A DNA stretch of 64,000 bases from Photobacterium alginatilyticum (GTDB lineage Bacteria; Pseudomonadota; Gammaproteobacteria; Enterobacterales; Vibrionaceae), in assembly GCF_009910675.1 (NCBI RefSeq), contig NZ_RSEJ01000021.1, forward strand, positions 1-64,000, read 5' to 3'. Shown piece by piece: positions 9,059-19,551 of the stretch (position 1 is its first letter; each line of letters opens with the position of its first letter). A model generated the notes under the pieces. The model saw only the letters and a list, made by a program, of their open reading frames with translations. It did no database searches and was not told the origin of the DNA. The position numbers and the translations under genes are program-made.

Positions 9059-11059
9059 TTACTTGATGCGCTTGAAAGTCACGACTTGATAGTCGAGCGG
9101 TGTAAGCGCCGGCCGCTCATTGGCAATGAAGTCGATAACTGACTGGGCGTCGGTATTACAACGGACGTTATCTGCCTTGCAGTCCGGTCCCTGGGTCTTG
9201 TAGCGAACTTTATATTTTCCACCAACGTCCTCGATATTCTTCACTGTAAAGCCTGTTAGCTTGCCGTCGACATAGGCAAGATCAACGCGGCCTGAGCTGT
9301 TTTTCTGTGCCTTGAATAGCGGTGTCCAGCCGTCATTACCTGCTGCGTTGTAGTTGTTGATTGCAACGTTGTAGGTTTTGTTGTCATCAAGTGCTGTCCA
9401 GGTTGGGTTTTCAGCTGGTCCCGTCATTACTTCAACATAATCCAGCTTACCAGCCTGGTTAGCGATGGTTTCTGAGTATTGATAGCGAATATGGCCGCCG
9501 TACGGGAACTTGCCGGCATGTGAACCTTCAGGCAAGGTAGCGGAAATAGCGCCTTCGATGAGAGCTTTGATATCAGCCCCCTTCACCGGCAGCACTGACA
9601 TGAAGTTTGAGAATGGTAGCATTTCGAGTGAGACGTTGCCTTCACGGTATTCACCAGCTTCGATATTGGTACGGATACCACCAGCCCCGATGAGGGCAAA
9701 GTCGACTCTCATCCCGGTGACTTGCTGAACTTCTGCGGTATTCGCCCAGTAGTACTGCCCTTCGGCAATAATTGCAGCAACATCCGAGCCGTGTTTGTCT
9801 GTTCCACGATCACCCGGGCGGCGCTCGTGGGTAATTTCTTCAGTAACCTGAGCAATCACGTTTCCGTACGCCTGGTCGACGGCTGGCTTGTACTTGCTGT
9901 CTATCAGACCACGCATCGCCGGTTCTTCCTCGGTGATGGTGATATTGTCTTCGTCATCGATGAAATCAACCACTTTGGCTGTATCAGCCTTATTGAACTG
10001 GCTTTCCGTTTCTCGGGTCGGGGAGTGGAAGTATTCGTCATTGCTCAGTAGGGTATTGAGACCGTTACAGGCTGTTACTTCGCCATTGGTATCGAAACTA
10101 ACAGCAAGTCGGCCAATTGCCTGCGCATATTGGCCGGCCTGAACCACACAGGTTTGGCTCTGGCCATTGGGGTTTTGTACCATCTGCGCATAGACACCAT
10201 TGTGGTCATGGCCGAGATTGGTGAAATCGCCAAGGAGTGTGTGCGAGTGACCGCCGACAATTAGATCGATACCGTTTACTTTCGATGCGATCTCCAGATC
10301 AACGGCATTACCAATGTGGGTGAGGGCAACAATGTTATTGACTCCCTTTTCTTTAAGCATATCGACAGTGGCCTGAGAGGATTCAACCATGTCATGGAAT
10401 ATCACCTTACCGGTATTCGGTGCCAGGTTAGGCATGTCGTCAAGGGCGATACCGAATACTGCAACCAGGTCTTTATCCCGAGGCAGATTATCCAGATCAT
10501 TGATCACTGCTTTGCTGTTTCCGTCGAAAGCGAAGACAACAAAAGGTTTAAGGTTTGTTTGATCTTTTAGATCGGCATCGTGGCTGGTATCGATATTAGC
10601 GGCAACAACCGGGAAGTTGATATCACTGATGAACTGGTTGAGCTTGGCATTGTTCAGGTCGAACTCGTGGTTGCCCAGTGCCATAGCATCCAGGCCCATT
10701 TTGCTTAGAAGCTCGGCATTCATAGCCCCTTCGTTGAGCTTGAAATAGGCACTACCTTGCCATGCATCGCCGCCGTGCAGGAATAGAAAACTGTTGTCTT
10801 GTTGTTTGGCAGCCTGTTTGTATTCTTCAGCCATCGTCTGCAGGCGAGGGAAGCCACCAAACTCGTTATAAACCAGTGTTTCGTCGGCTTTGAAGCTGGA
10901 TTTAACCGGATCGAAATTTGAATGCGTGTCGTTGATATGGGCAACGGTCAGCGTGAAGGCATTGTCCGGTTGGTTAGATTCTGATTGGTTCGTGGTTTGT
11001 GCACAGCCGGTCAGTGCCAGCGTGACAGATAATGCGACGAGAGGCTTAGAAAAGGTCAT
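9059..11059 (-). CDS. Periplasmic 5'-nucleotidase lipoprotein (UshA/NadN family)
   Basis: 666 residues from the ATG preceded by TAGGTAG; the frame extends 30 codons upstream without support. The N-terminus is a lipoprotein signal with lipobox LTGC (Cys19). The calcineurin-like metallophosphatase domain has AHINDTHSN, GNHEFD, and GGHSHT; the C-terminal 5'-nucleotidase domain carries GAGGIRTNIEAG and NNYNAAGNDGW for substrate stacking. The family hydrolyses extracellular nucleotides (UshA) or NAD (NadN) for nucleoside salvage. An acidic insert near residue 340-370 (IDDEDNITITEEEPAM) and the 666-residue length fit NadN-type enzymes better than UshA, but I cannot decide between them. Confidence 0.85.
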   Translation of the reverse strand: MTFSKPLVALSVTLALTGCAQTTNQSESNQPDNAFTLTVAHINDTHSNFDPVKSSFKADETLVYNEFGGFPRLQTMAEEYKQAAKQQDNSFLFLHGGDAWQGSAYFKLNEGAMNAELLSKMGLDAMALGNHEFDLNNAKLNQFISDINFPVVAANIDTSHDADLKDQTNLKPFVVFAFDGNSKAVINDLDNLPRDKDLVAVFGIALDDMPNLAPNTGKVIFHDMVESSQATVDMLKEKGVNNIVALTHIGNAVDLEIASKVNGIDLIVGGHSHTLLGDFTNLGHDHNGVYAQMVQNPNGQSQTCVVQAGQYAQAIGRLAVSFDTNGEVTACNGLNTLLSNDEYFHSPTRETESQFNKADTAKVVDFIDDEDNITITEEEPAMRGLIDSKYKPAVDQAYGNVIAQVTEEITHERRPGDRGTDKHGSDVAAIIAEGQYYWANTAEVQQVTGMRVDFALIGAGGIRTNIEAGEYREGNVSLEMLPFSNFMSVLPVKGADIKALIEGAISATLPEGSHAGKFPYGGHIRYQYSETIANQAGKLDYVEVMTGPAENPTWTALDDNKTYNVAINNYNAAGNDGWTPLFKAQKNSSGRVDLAYVDGKLTGFTVKNIEDVGGKYKVRYKTQGPDCKADNVRCNTDAQSVIDFIANERPALTPLDYQVVTFKRIK

Positions 11060-11629
11060 ATAACTACCTAAAAAGTAAAACTCAGATAAAAAAATGCCCC
11101 GCAAATGGCGAGGCGGGCGCAATATAGCCAAGATTATTAGTATGAGCAATGACGAAATACATACAGTTGCATTATGAATAAGGCGAAGGTTATGACAACG
11201 TTTGCGTAGCTAACTGATAATTAATAGGTTGTCGGAAGAAAAGCCATCAACGGGCAGCAAACTTAATAAAACTCTGCTGATTTAACTGTCGGGAATTTAA
11301 CCGCCTTGCTGAGTGGTTATTGCTCGTTAGTTCTGTGCGAGGATTTTGCTTGCGATGGAAATGGAGCCAAAAAGAAGTATGCCAAGGGTGGCTTTATACT
11401 AAACCATAACCATCATCACATTCTGTGACTGCGGTTTACTTTTGATTGCACATTTAGTGACGTAGCCAGTACAAATAAATTATTGATAACAATCACTTTT
11501 CAGCAGTTTTCCCTCGACGTATATTCCCGTTAATTATATTGAAAATACCATTAGCAAAGAGATCAGCATTATTACTGAAAATATTAATAATGCGTGACTA
11601 GCTGTCCGGTACCATTTAAAGGAAGAACC
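11060..11629. other. Divergent promoter region, nucleotidase / GH31
   Basis: 570 bases between two divergent secreted-enzyme genes. It contains partial CRP-like half sites (TGTGACTGC near 11425; TAGTGACG near 11455) but none with both half-sites good enough to call. No small gene seen. Confidence 0.4.
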
Positions 11630-14278
11630 ATGACGGGAAAGAAACCATTACAGCATTTGATGTTGGGGATTGCTGTGCCTAGCTTACTGGCAATAAGTTG
11701 CTCGGCCTTTGCAGAGGTCGAACATATTCGCTATCAGAACAGCGAAAGCTACCGATTGGAAGCCGCCCAGATATTCAGAATGCGCAAAGCAATTCCTGAG
11801 GTGAACCTGCGCAAAGCTCTGAAGCCGATGATTGGTAAGACATATTATAGTCAGCAAGCCTTTCTTTTATCGCTCACTGAGAAACTCGGTGATGATGTTG
11901 TCGCACAGCATCAAACGAGAATTCTCGATAAGGCCCGCCAACCGGTACGTGATTTAGCTATCGATGTGCTTGATGATGATGTTCTTCATATCGCCTTTAA
12001 AGCGCAGTCTAAAGATCAGGCGCTACCTTCCACCGAGTTAATTAAGCTTGATGAATTTAGCGGACCGTCGGCACTAAACCGTATCCAAGGTGGTTTTGAA
12101 ACGGCCAATTTGAAGGTAGGTGTTGATCCGCAAACCCTCTGCATGACGGTTACATCGAAAGCAAAAGGCCTGCTTAGCGAGATTTGTCCTGAGAAGAGCA
12201 ATAGCTTTACCCTCAATTCAGAAGGTGATTATCAGCTAAACGGGCTGGGACAGGAATTTCATGATCCTGGTGAGCTTAATGCTAACTGGCTTGGGTTTAA
12301 GCGCCAGGGCGGCAATAAGATGGAAGGCTACCAGGGCGGTGGTACTGGTAACACCCAGTTTCCTGTGTTGTATGCATTGAACTCCAAGCAGCAGAATTAC
12401 GCGTTGTACCTGGATACGGTGTACTCAGCGAGCTGGGATTTCACCAAAGCACCTTGGAAAGTATCACAGCTTGAAGGTGAGCCGAGCTTTTTGTTCATGG
12501 CTGGTGATGATTTGCCTGATCTCAGACAGCAATATATGGCGTTGGTGGGGAACCCGCTTGTACCGCCGCGTAAGCTGTTTGGGATGTGGCTGTCGGAATA
12601 TGGTTTTGATAACTGGCAGGAGCTTGATGATAAATTAAGTACGCTAAAGCAGCAGGACTTTCCTATCGACGGTGTGGTCATGGATCTGCAGTGGTTCGGT
12701 AACGTCGAAGCATTTAGCGCAACCAGTCCGATGGGAACGCTGACCTGGGATCTCGAACACTTCCCGGCACCTGAGCAGAAAATTAAGGCCCTCAAAAAGC
12801 AGGGCGTTGGCATGATGCTGATAGAAGAGTCCTATGTCAGCGATGGTTTGGAAGAGCATGCAGACCTAGCCGAAAACGGCCACTTAGTGATGGGCCCACA
12901 ATCCGATAAGCCTATTGACTCCGATCCCAATGGCTACGGTTATTGGTGGGGCAAAGGTGGCATGATCGACTGGACTAATCCAGAAGCGGGTGACCATTGG
13001 CACGACTGGAAACGTAAACCACTCATCGAGATGGGCGTGATTGGTCACTGGACTGACTTGGGTGAGCCTGAAATGTATAACCCGCTAAGCGTATATGCTG
13101 GTGGGAAAAAACAGAATGATGTCCACAATATTTATAATTACAAGTGGCTGGAAAGTATCTACAACGGCTATCAGCGCAATGAGACTGACGTTCGTCCGTT
13201 TATGATGTCGCGCTCAGGGGCGCCTGGTATTCAGCGCTTTGGGGCGACTATGTGGTCGGCGGATATTGGTACCAACCTCGAGAGCCTGGCCACTCAGTTC
13301 AGCATGCAGCCAAATATGGTGCTGTCTGGAATCGACTACTACAGTTCAGATATTGGTGGTTTCCACCGCCGTGCGCTCAGTGTTTTGCCTGAAGAGCAGG
13401 AAGCGGCTCTGGATGAAACCTATACACAGTGGTTCGCCTATAGTTCTTTGTTTGAGGTGCCTGTTCGCCCGCACACCGAAAACCTATGTAACTGTAAAGA
13501 AACGGCGCCGGATCGTGTTGGTGATCTTGCAAGTAACAAGGCCAGCATTAAGCTGCGCTACCAGTTAATTCCGTACCTCTACTCATTAGCTCACCGTGCC
13601 AATATTGCCGCAGAGCCGGTTTATCCGTCAATGGATTACTACTTCGGCGGCGATCCTATGGCCAAGAATCTTCCGGCCCAGAAGATGATGGGTAAAGACT
13701 TGCTGGGGGCTGCTATTGCGAAAAGAGGTCAAACAGCGACAGATGTCTACTTACCGAGTGGAACCTGGTTTGACTACCGCACTGGTAAACAAGTTGTCAG
13801 TAAAGGGGAGTGGTACAAACAGCTTCCTGTTATCGATAATGACGTGCTGAGCTTGCCACTATTCGCTCGCCAAGGTGCTATTATTCCGGTCAATGCACAG
13901 CAAGAAATGCCATTAACCAGTGATGTGCCGGTCGTTCTTGGAGCAAGAATTTACGGCAGCAATGGTGAATTTACGCTTTATGAAGATGATGGTGCCACCA
14001 ATGCATACCTTAAGGGAGAGTTACGTAAAACAACTCTGAAAACAAAAGCGATGACCAATGGTGTTCAGTTGCTGATTTCATCTGAAGGTGAGTATGCAAA
14101 TGCACCGGCGGCACGCCCGGTACATGTCGAATGGTTTGGTCTGGAAGGCCAGGTGAAGGCAGTGAAACTCAACGGCAAGCCGATGACTGGGTGGAAACAG
14201 CTAAAAGGCGGGGTAGTGATAGAAAGCGCTGCGTTGCCGGTAGAGAAGCAATTAACCGTTACGGTAGAGTTTGAGTAA
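11630..14278 (+). CDS. Periplasmic glycoside hydrolase family 31 (alpha-glucosidase-like)
   Basis: 882 residues from the ATG preceded by AAAGGAAGAACC. A signal peptide ends at about ...SCSAFA-EV, so the enzyme is exported. The GH31 catalytic core is clear: GMWLSEYGFDNW, DGVVMDLQWFG, the nucleophile in HWTDLGEPE (Asp476), and the acid/base in RFGATMWSADI (Asp545), followed by the C-terminal beta-domains with ARQGAIIPV and LYEDDGAT. GH31 enzymes release alpha-linked glucose, xylose or related sugars from oligosaccharides. No sugar transporter or regulator adjoins it, so the natural substrate is open. Confidence 0.9.
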   Translation: MTGKKPLQHLMLGIAVPSLLAISCSAFAEVEHIRYQNSESYRLEAAQIFRMRKAIPEVNLRKALKPMIGKTYYSQQAFLLSLTEKLGDDVVAQHQTRILDKARQPVRDLAIDVLDDDVLHIAFKAQSKDQALPSTELIKLDEFSGPSALNRIQGGFETANLKVGVDPQTLCMTVTSKAKGLLSEICPEKSNSFTLNSEGDYQLNGLGQEFHDPGELNANWLGFKRQGGNKMEGYQGGGTGNTQFPVLYALNSKQQNYALYLDTVYSASWDFTKAPWKVSQLEGEPSFLFMAGDDLPDLRQQYMALVGNPLVPPRKLFGMWLSEYGFDNWQELDDKLSTLKQQDFPIDGVVMDLQWFGNVEAFSATSPMGTLTWDLEHFPAPEQKIKALKKQGVGMMLIEESYVSDGLEEHADLAENGHLVMGPQSDKPIDSDPNGYGYWWGKGGMIDWTNPEAGDHWHDWKRKPLIEMGVIGHWTDLGEPEMYNPLSVYAGGKKQNDVHNIYNYKWLESIYNGYQRNETDVRPFMMSRSGAPGIQRFGATMWSADIGTNLESLATQFSMQPNMVLSGIDYYSSDIGGFHRRALSVLPEEQEAALDETYTQWFAYSSLFEVPVRPHTENLCNCKETAPDRVGDLASNKASIKLRYQLIPYLYSLAHRANIAAEPVYPSMDYYFGGDPMAKNLPAQKMMGKDLLGAAIAKRGQTATDVYLPSGTWFDYRTGKQVVSKGEWYKQLPVIDNDVLSLPLFARQGAIIPVNAQQEMPLTSDVPVVLGARIYGSNGEFTLYEDDGATNAYLKGELRKTTLKTKAMTNGVQLLISSEGEYANAPAARPVHVEWFGLEGQVKAVKLNGKPMTGWKQLKGGVVIESAALPVEKQLTVTVEFE

Positions 14279-14307
14279 TCCTCAGTAACTCCGTCGAACA
14301 ATAAAAG

Positions 14308-14334
14308 AAAAAGCCAGCATTTGCTGGCTTTTTG
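14308..14334. terminator. Bidirectional intrinsic terminator
   Basis: AAAAAGCCAGCA and TGCTGGCTTTTT arms with a tiny loop, T-tracts on both strands, between the convergent GH31 and symporter genes. Confidence 0.9.
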
Positions 14335-14385
14335 TTATTTCAAGCAGGAGAAAAATTATCTCACTGTATTATTTATTGTGCTGGT

Positions 14386-15876
14386 TTACTTAGTCGCTGA
14401 AGCCGCAACAGGCTCGGTACCTTCTGGGTGCCATGCACCATCCAGCTCGTCTAGCTCAGGGAACTTAGAACGGTCAAATTCAGGTGTCTTACCGGTTTTA
14501 AGCTGCTGCTCGTAGTCTTTAATCACTTTGATTGCTAGCTTAGACAGTAGTACCAGAGCAATGATATTGACAAGAGCCATCATGCCCATAGAGGCATCTG
14601 CAAGGTTCCATACTACCGGCAGGGAAGCGACAGAGCCGAACATTACCATAGCAAGAACAATCAGACGGAATACAAACAAGCCTTTTTTGGTATTACCGTT
14701 AAGGAACATGATGTTTGTTTCTGCATAGGTGTAGTTCGCAATGATAGACGAGAAGCAGAATAGCAGAATAGCTGCTGCCATAAAGTAAGTCGTCCAGCCA
14801 CCAAGCTCATTGGTTAGCGCTTGTTGTAGTAGACCGATACCTGATGCGGCATCTGGCTGATCCATTACACCTGACAGCATGATCATCGCTGCAGAAGCTG
14901 TACAGATCACTAGTGTATCTGCAAATACGCCAAGCATTTGCACAAAGCCCTGAGACGCAGGGTGGTTAGGGTTTGGTGTTGCACTTGCTGCTACGTTAGC
15001 AGCAGAACCCATACCGGCTTCGTTTGAGAACAAACCACGTGCAATACCACTCTGCATCGCTTGTGCGATAGTGTATGCCACACCACCTGCCGCAGCTTCC
15101 TGCCAGCCAAATGCACTCTTAACAATCAGAGCGACTACTGCAGGAAGTTCAGTAATGTTCATCACAACAATAATCAGAGCGATTGCAAGATAACCAATTG
15201 CCATTACCGGCACAATACGAGCTGATGCAGCGGCTACTTTACGTAGGCCACCCATGATGAAGAATGCAGAGGCCGCGACAATGATCACGCCCATTACAGT
15301 TTCGTCAAAACCGAAAGAGTGGTTTAGGGCATCTGTAATCGTATTGGCTTGTACAGCGTTGAACACTAGACCAAATGCAATGATCAGGCACACCGAGAAA
15401 AGCGAACCCATCCAGCGCATACCCAGGCCTTTTTCCATGTAGTAAGCCGGGCCGCCACGGTATTGACCGTCAACGTCTTTGGTTTTGTAAATCTGAGCCA
15501 GTGTTGATTCGATAAATGCAGTCGACATACCGAACAAGGCAATAACCCACATCCAGAAGATAGCGCCTGGGCCACCTACCGTTAGGGCCACAGCGACACC
15601 GGCCATGTTACCCGTACCGACACGGGCTGCCATTGAAGTACAAAATACTTGGTACGAGCTGATGCCGTTATCAACATCTTTGCCGCTTTTAAGGACAGCA
15701 ACAGCGTGCTTGAACTGGCGGATTTGAATGAAGCCTAGCCGTAAAGTGAAGTACACGCCTACTGCAACCAGTAGGTAAATAAGTAGCCAGCCCCATAAAA
15801 CACCATTAACTTCGCCGATTACAGCCAGTAGGCCATCGTTTAGCGATGTTAACCAAGTTTCGTTAGTTACACTCAT
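14386..15876 (-). CDS. Alanine/glycine:cation symporter (AGCS family)
   Basis: 496 residues from the ATG preceded by CAGGAAAATTTT; the frame continues 48 codons upstream without a start signal. About eleven membrane spans and the AGCS signatures are visible: VGTGNMAGVAVALTVGGPGA for the Na+/substrate site, FNAVQANT, RGLFSNEAGMGSAANVAA in two pieces, and the C-terminal NLADASMGMMALVN. Members import alanine or glycine with sodium, fitting a marine organism. The C-terminal cytoplasmic tail is Pro/Glu-rich. A good CRP site lies about 220 bases upstream, so expression is probably linked to carbon status. Confidence 0.9.
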   Translation of the reverse strand: MSVTNETWLTSLNDGLLAVIGEVNGVLWGWLLIYLLVAVGVYFTLRLGFIQIRQFKHAVAVLKSGKDVDNGISSYQVFCTSMAARVGTGNMAGVAVALTVGGPGAIFWMWVIALFGMSTAFIESTLAQIYKTKDVDGQYRGGPAYYMEKGLGMRWMGSLFSVCLIIAFGLVFNAVQANTITDALNHSFGFDETVMGVIIVAASAFFIMGGLRKVAAASARIVPVMAIGYLAIALIIVVMNITELPAVVALIVKSAFGWQEAAAGGVAYTIAQAMQSGIARGLFSNEAGMGSAANVAASATPNPNHPASQGFVQMLGVFADTLVICTASAAMIMLSGVMDQPDAASGIGLLQQALTNELGGWTTYFMAAAILLFCFSSIIANYTYAETNIMFLNGNTKKGLFVFRLIVLAMVMFGSVASLPVVWNLADASMGMMALVNIIALVLLSKLAIKVIKDYEQQLKTGKTPEFDRSKFPELDELDGAWHPEGTEPVAASATK

Positions 15877-16098
15877 AAAATTTTCCTGTATATCAGGCTC
15901 AGCCAAGTAAAGCTGGCTGAGCGAACCGGAACGTCCATATATGTGACAGTTCTTGAATACGATTCTGGATTTATATTTTTTGTTGCTCACAAATGCATCA
16001 GTATCAGTAACTTGTTGCATTCACAATTGTGAAACATAGAATCGGATGTATTGCCCAAAGAAGGCGCTGCAAGTTAGCACGAAATTCTTTGAATGCAG

Positions 16099-16114
16099 TG
16101 TGATCTTGCTCACG
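16099..16114 (-). promoter_or_regulatory. CRP (cAMP receptor protein) site
   Basis: TGTGATCTTGCTCACG matches the TGTGA-N6-TCACA consensus in 9 of 10 defined positions. It lies upstream of the symporter gene; its distance to the transcription start is unknown. Confidence 0.65.
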
Positions 16115-16443
16115 CTTTTCAAATGAGATTTGTGGTCAGTAAGCTTACAGAATACCAGTCTGTAAAAATTATCCATTAAATTCATGTGGTTAGATTTGCG
16201 TGGCGATTATAATTATTTGTAATTATGTACACCGTTCAATATCATCAAAAGAGCGATTTAACCTAAATTTAACTTAATTTGTAGAAAATTTAACTGATTT
16301 GACGTCGCTGAATTTTAAGAAAAATTAACAACTGTTTGAATCTTGTACGAAAAACACATGGGCAAATCTCCAATTAGGAGCTTTGAGCAATTGAATAGCG
16401 AGTTAATAACTATTCTAATGAAGTTTTGAAAGGGAAGAATGAG

Positions 16444-16464
16444 CAGCTCCCGGGCTGGGAGCTG
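16444..16464 (-). terminator. GC-rich hairpin downstream of the zinc-ribbon gene
   Basis: CAGCTCCC/GGGAGCTG arms around a 5-base loop, 70 bases beyond the stop of the small gene at 16534-16719. Weak T-content after it on the minus strand; likely terminator. Confidence 0.5.
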
Positions 16465-16533
16465 AACTAAAGAGGGGTAATAAAGCGAGAAAATTAGAAA
16501 GGGTGTGTTGTTAGCTTTATATAGGTGTAAATA

Positions 16534-16719
16534 TCAGTGCATGTAAGCAGGCTTTTGCAGGTGTTGGTAATGTTCTTCGGCTGGCTGAAGAACTTGAACA
16601 CTCTTTATCTCATCAATCTTTGTACACTTGTGACCACAAATACAGATATAGACATCATCTTCAGTGATAAGGAACTCATCAGACTGTCCGCACTTACTAC
16701 AAGTTGGATTGATTTTCAT
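16534..16719 (-). CDS. Small zinc-ribbon protein
   Basis: 61 residues with CSKCG at residues 7-11 and CICGHKC about 20 residues later, giving four Cys ligands for one zinc. The ATG follows GAGGAGACAATA, a strong ribosome binding site. No signal peptide. Short zinc ribbons of this sort often bind nucleic acid or protein partners, but no function can be assigned here. Confidence 0.65.
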   Translation of the reverse strand: MKINPTCSKCGQSDEFLITEDDVYICICGHKCTKIDEIKSVQVLQPAEEHYQHLQKPAYMH

Positions 16720-16938
16720 TATTGTCTCCTCAACGTCTTACCTGGCTATAGTACTTTGATACAGATCAATTGCATATCATATGAAATTGAAAATTGGATT
16801 CATCGCAAGTTTTTGACCGTTAGCACATAACTTTCATTTGAAAATCACCCCAGTTTGGTGTTCGTGAAAAAGAGGGGGTAGTTTTCAGCGAGGTGGTTCG
16901 AGAGAAGGGTTATTTACAGGAAATAAAAAATGACCCTT

Positions 16939-17015
16939 TGGTCGGACATACTGGATTCGAACCAGCGACCCCTACTCCCCCAGAGTAGTGCGCTACCAAA
17001 CTGCGCTAATGTCCG
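16939..17015 (-). tRNA. tRNA-Pro (anticodon GGG)
   Basis: Folds as a 77-base cloverleaf on the minus strand. Acceptor arms are CGGACAT and ATGTCCG; the D-loop region is GCGCAGTTTGGTAGCGC; the anticodon stem CTACT/AGTAG closes the loop CTGGGGG (anticodon GGG); the T-arm is GCTGG-TTCGAAT-CCAGT. The discriminator A and an encoded CCA follow. A short GACC/GGTC hairpin overlaps the 3' end and leads into a T-tract (plus-strand positions 16923-16942), probably its terminator. tRNA genes can serve as integration sites, but no integrase or repeated 3' end is visible nearby. Confidence 0.97.
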
Positions 17016-17829
17016 CCAAAAGGCCATTATATTCAGAATCTTACTAACGGCGATAAGGTTAACAACAAAGTCCGTTTAAAGCAAAATCAAAATATTGATC
17101 GGTATAACAGAAATAAGAAAAGGGGTGCTGTGGTTACAAGTTCGCCATCTTCCCTCTATTTATTACCTGCTTCCACTGTATATAGGTGATTGCCACTATA
17201 TGGTCCGCTAGCTGGGTAAACACATAGCTTCCCCTATAGCGAGGTAAAGGAATAGAAGGTGAGGCAGAGGGTGATAAAAAGCTAACATGCCTGTATGAAT
17301 TCTATGAAACAGTGCTAAATACAAAGTGTCACCTGAGCCAAATGAGGGGGGATTATCTGAAAATTATATTGCGTTATTGACCATTTGGCTCACTGTTGAC
17401 GAAAGGGAATTGTTACTTTTATTAATAGTAGCTGTTGCTAAATGGCTGCTATTGAACCAAAATATCAATGTCACTCTGAGTAACGACTTCGCGATAGGGC
17501 ATTTCGCTCGCGGAATTGATGTTTTTGTTTAAAATTGAGTTCACAAGATCGCTTTCTAGAGGTATTATTTGCCTGTTAAACTGTCTTGCGGGCCACATGT
17601 GCCGTCAATTTCCATTATAATTAGAGTGTGAATAGATATCGCAATCGTTACTGATGTTAATTGACAGACAGTTGCCGACCTCTACGATTCCTTTGAGGTT
17701 GTTTTCTTTTTTGAGCTGAAAGTATCAATTGCCCGGCTATTGCATATAGGCTAAATAAATCTTGTATTGGTTTTCCATACAGAAGCCTGAGTAATAACAT
17801 GCTGGTATATGATTTAAGAGGTATGTTTC
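17016..17829. other. Gene-poor region between tRNA-Pro and the gene at 17830
   Basis: 814 bases without a convincing gene. Only short frames with no ribosome binding site or conserved look occur. I see no repeat, terminator or known RNA motif. Confidence 0.45.
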
Positions 17830-18132
17830 ATGGATAGTTTTGCAGCTGCTGAAAAAGCACTGACCGCAATGTTAAAGAACGTTGATTCAACAACGGGTAC
17901 GATTAAAGAAGAGCGTGTTGATTATCGTCAGATGTTAATTGATTTTGCTGATGAAGTGCCAGGACGCCAGAAAGCCGTTATTAAACGTATTCCACTTCAA
18001 AAAATTAATGATCTAATTGCAGTATTGCATGAGTTTAAAGACGAAGCGCGCCAAGTTCGTATGACTGAGATTCTGGCATTGATGGAAAAAGATGGCGTTC
18101 ATCCAGAAGATTTGGTCGAAAAAGAAGAGTAA
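17830..18132 (+). CDS. Conserved hypothetical small cytosolic protein
   Basis: 100 residues; ATG preceded by AAGAGGTATGTTTC. Acidic, predicted helical, with a basic centre (VPGRQKAVIKRIPLQKI) and an acidic C-terminus (HPEDLVEKEE). No membrane or signal segment. Codon use is like core genes and the chain has a folded look, so I take it as real, but the family is not one I can name. Confidence 0.6.
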   Translation: MDSFAAAEKALTAMLKNVDSTTGTIKEERVDYRQMLIDFADEVPGRQKAVIKRIPLQKINDLIAVLHEFKDEARQVRMTEILALMEKDGVHPEDLVEKEE

Positions 18133-18693
18133 TGCATAAATAGCATTATATCATTATCAAACTAAACACATAACCGCTCGATATTCGAGTGATGGATAGG
18201 TATGACATTCAGGCAGCGCATCATATGTGCTACTGAGTGATAGGATTCTTTTGTCTTAAAAATATAATTGCTTATTAACATAGTGATGCCATGCATTAAG
18301 AATCTCTACCTGGTTGGGGAGCATAAACTTTCTTTCGTTTGAATAATGCGATATTTATCATGAATACCATTGCCTTAAACAGAGGTGATCAATAAGCCTT
18401 TAGTATTGTTTTCTGAATTTTCAGCTCGAATGAGAAAGCATTGTTAAGCAGTTATTCAGTGTCGAATTTATGTGCCTTGCTTTGAATATGCCAAGTCGGT
18501 TCGCCTTGGCTATTGCTTGCCTGTATTCCATTTCTTTAGCTCGTTACCGAGTGAAGCACTATATCCAAGTCATTCTCACTGCAGCCTGTATTTTGAGATA
18601 GTTTGGGTATATTCAGTTGGCGCTTATTCTTTCTACTTTTCGTTTGGTATCATTTTCAAACTGAATACAATCAATCTGCAATAGGTAGATCTC
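18133..18693. other. Intergenic region before the ABC transporter operon
   Basis: 561 bases. It should contain the promoter of the ABC genes. No small gene or operator that I can support. Confidence 0.4.
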
Positions 18694-19551
18694 GTGGGAA
18701 TATTGATCAAAGCTGAACGGCTATATAAGTCATATCAGCAGCATCAGGCGCTACATAATGTTAGCTTTGAGCTCCATACTGGCCAGATATTTGGTTTATT
18801 GGGGCATAATGGCGCTGGAAAATCGACGTTAATCAAATCGCTGCTAGGGACACAGGCATTTGACGGAAAGTTATCCGTATTCGGTCTCCATCCGCAAAAG
18901 GATCGGGTAAAAGTGGTTAATGATCTGGCCTATATTTCTGACGTGGCGGTATTGCCTGATTGGATGACGGTAAAGCAGATCTTGAAATATATGGCGGGTG
19001 TTCATCCTTCATTTGAGCGACACATTGCTGAACAGTATTTGAATGACACCGATATTCACTTTTCGGCTAAAATCGCAAGCTTATCCAAGGGAATGAAAGT
19101 CCAGTTGCACCTGGCAATCGTGATGGCAACAAATGTCAGAGTTCTAATTCTTGATGAGCCAACGCTCGGCTTGGACTTGATGTACAGAGAAGTATTCTAT
19201 CGCAGTTTAATGTCGTGGTTCAGGGATGGTGAACGGGCATTGATTATTGCGAGCCATGAAGTTGCGGAAATAGAACATTTGCTTACTGATGTTTTGGTAC
19301 TGCGAAAAGGAAAAACGGTTCTTCAGGCAAAGGTCGATGAGCTTGAGTCTCGTTTTGCAAAGCTGACTGTTATCCCAGAAACATTGGATGCAGCTTTATC
19401 ATTGGCTCCACTTTATCACAGGCCGGGAAGCAATAAGCATGAATTGATATTCGAAGCTACCGAACGATCAGAGCTTGAGTCTCTGGGTGAAGTATCGTCT
19501 GCAAGCCTGGCAGATATATTTATTGCTACTCAGCAGGAGGTCAGACTGTGA
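18694..19551 (+). CDS. ABC transporter ATP-binding protein
   Basis: 285 residues, GTG start with AGGT upstream. Walker A GHNGAGKST (residues 37-45), signature LSKGMKVQLHLA (a common variant of LSGGQ in exporters), Walker B LILDEPTLGLD, and the switch His in IIASHE. The C-terminal 60 residues are divergent, as in ABC-2 type exporters. Its stop overlaps the start of the permease gene by four bases (GTGA), so they form one translationally coupled pair. Cargo unknown; antibiotic, lipid or peptide export are all possible. Confidence 0.88.
   Translation: MGILIKAERLYKSYQQHQALHNVSFELHTGQIFGLLGHNGAGKSTLIKSLLGTQAFDGKLSVFGLHPQKDRVKVVNDLAYISDVAVLPDWMTVKQILKYMAGVHPSFERHIAEQYLNDTDIHFSAKIASLSKGMKVQLHLAIVMATNVRVLILDEPTLGLDLMYREVFYRSLMSWFRDGERALIIASHEVAEIEHLLTDVLVLRKGKTVLQAKVDELESRFAKLTVIPETLDAALSLAPLYHRPGSNKHELIFEATERSELESLGEVSSASLADIFIATQQEVRL

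Larger units (their letters stand above)
15877..16533. other. Long intergenic region upstream of the AGCS symporter
   Basis: 657 bases, AT-rich, containing the CRP-like site and the hairpin listed separately. I see no further gene; the long leader may hold additional regulator sites. Confidence 0.4.

Noticed and set aside
16939..17015. tRNA-Pro as the attachment site of an integrated element
   Set aside because: No integrase gene and no repeat of the tRNA 3' end nearby.
17326..17532. 68-codon open frame in the gap after tRNA-Pro
   Set aside because: No start signal and low-complexity content; likely chance.
18472..18684. 70-codon open frame upstream of the ABC operon
   Set aside because: No ribosome binding site; overlaps the probable promoter region.
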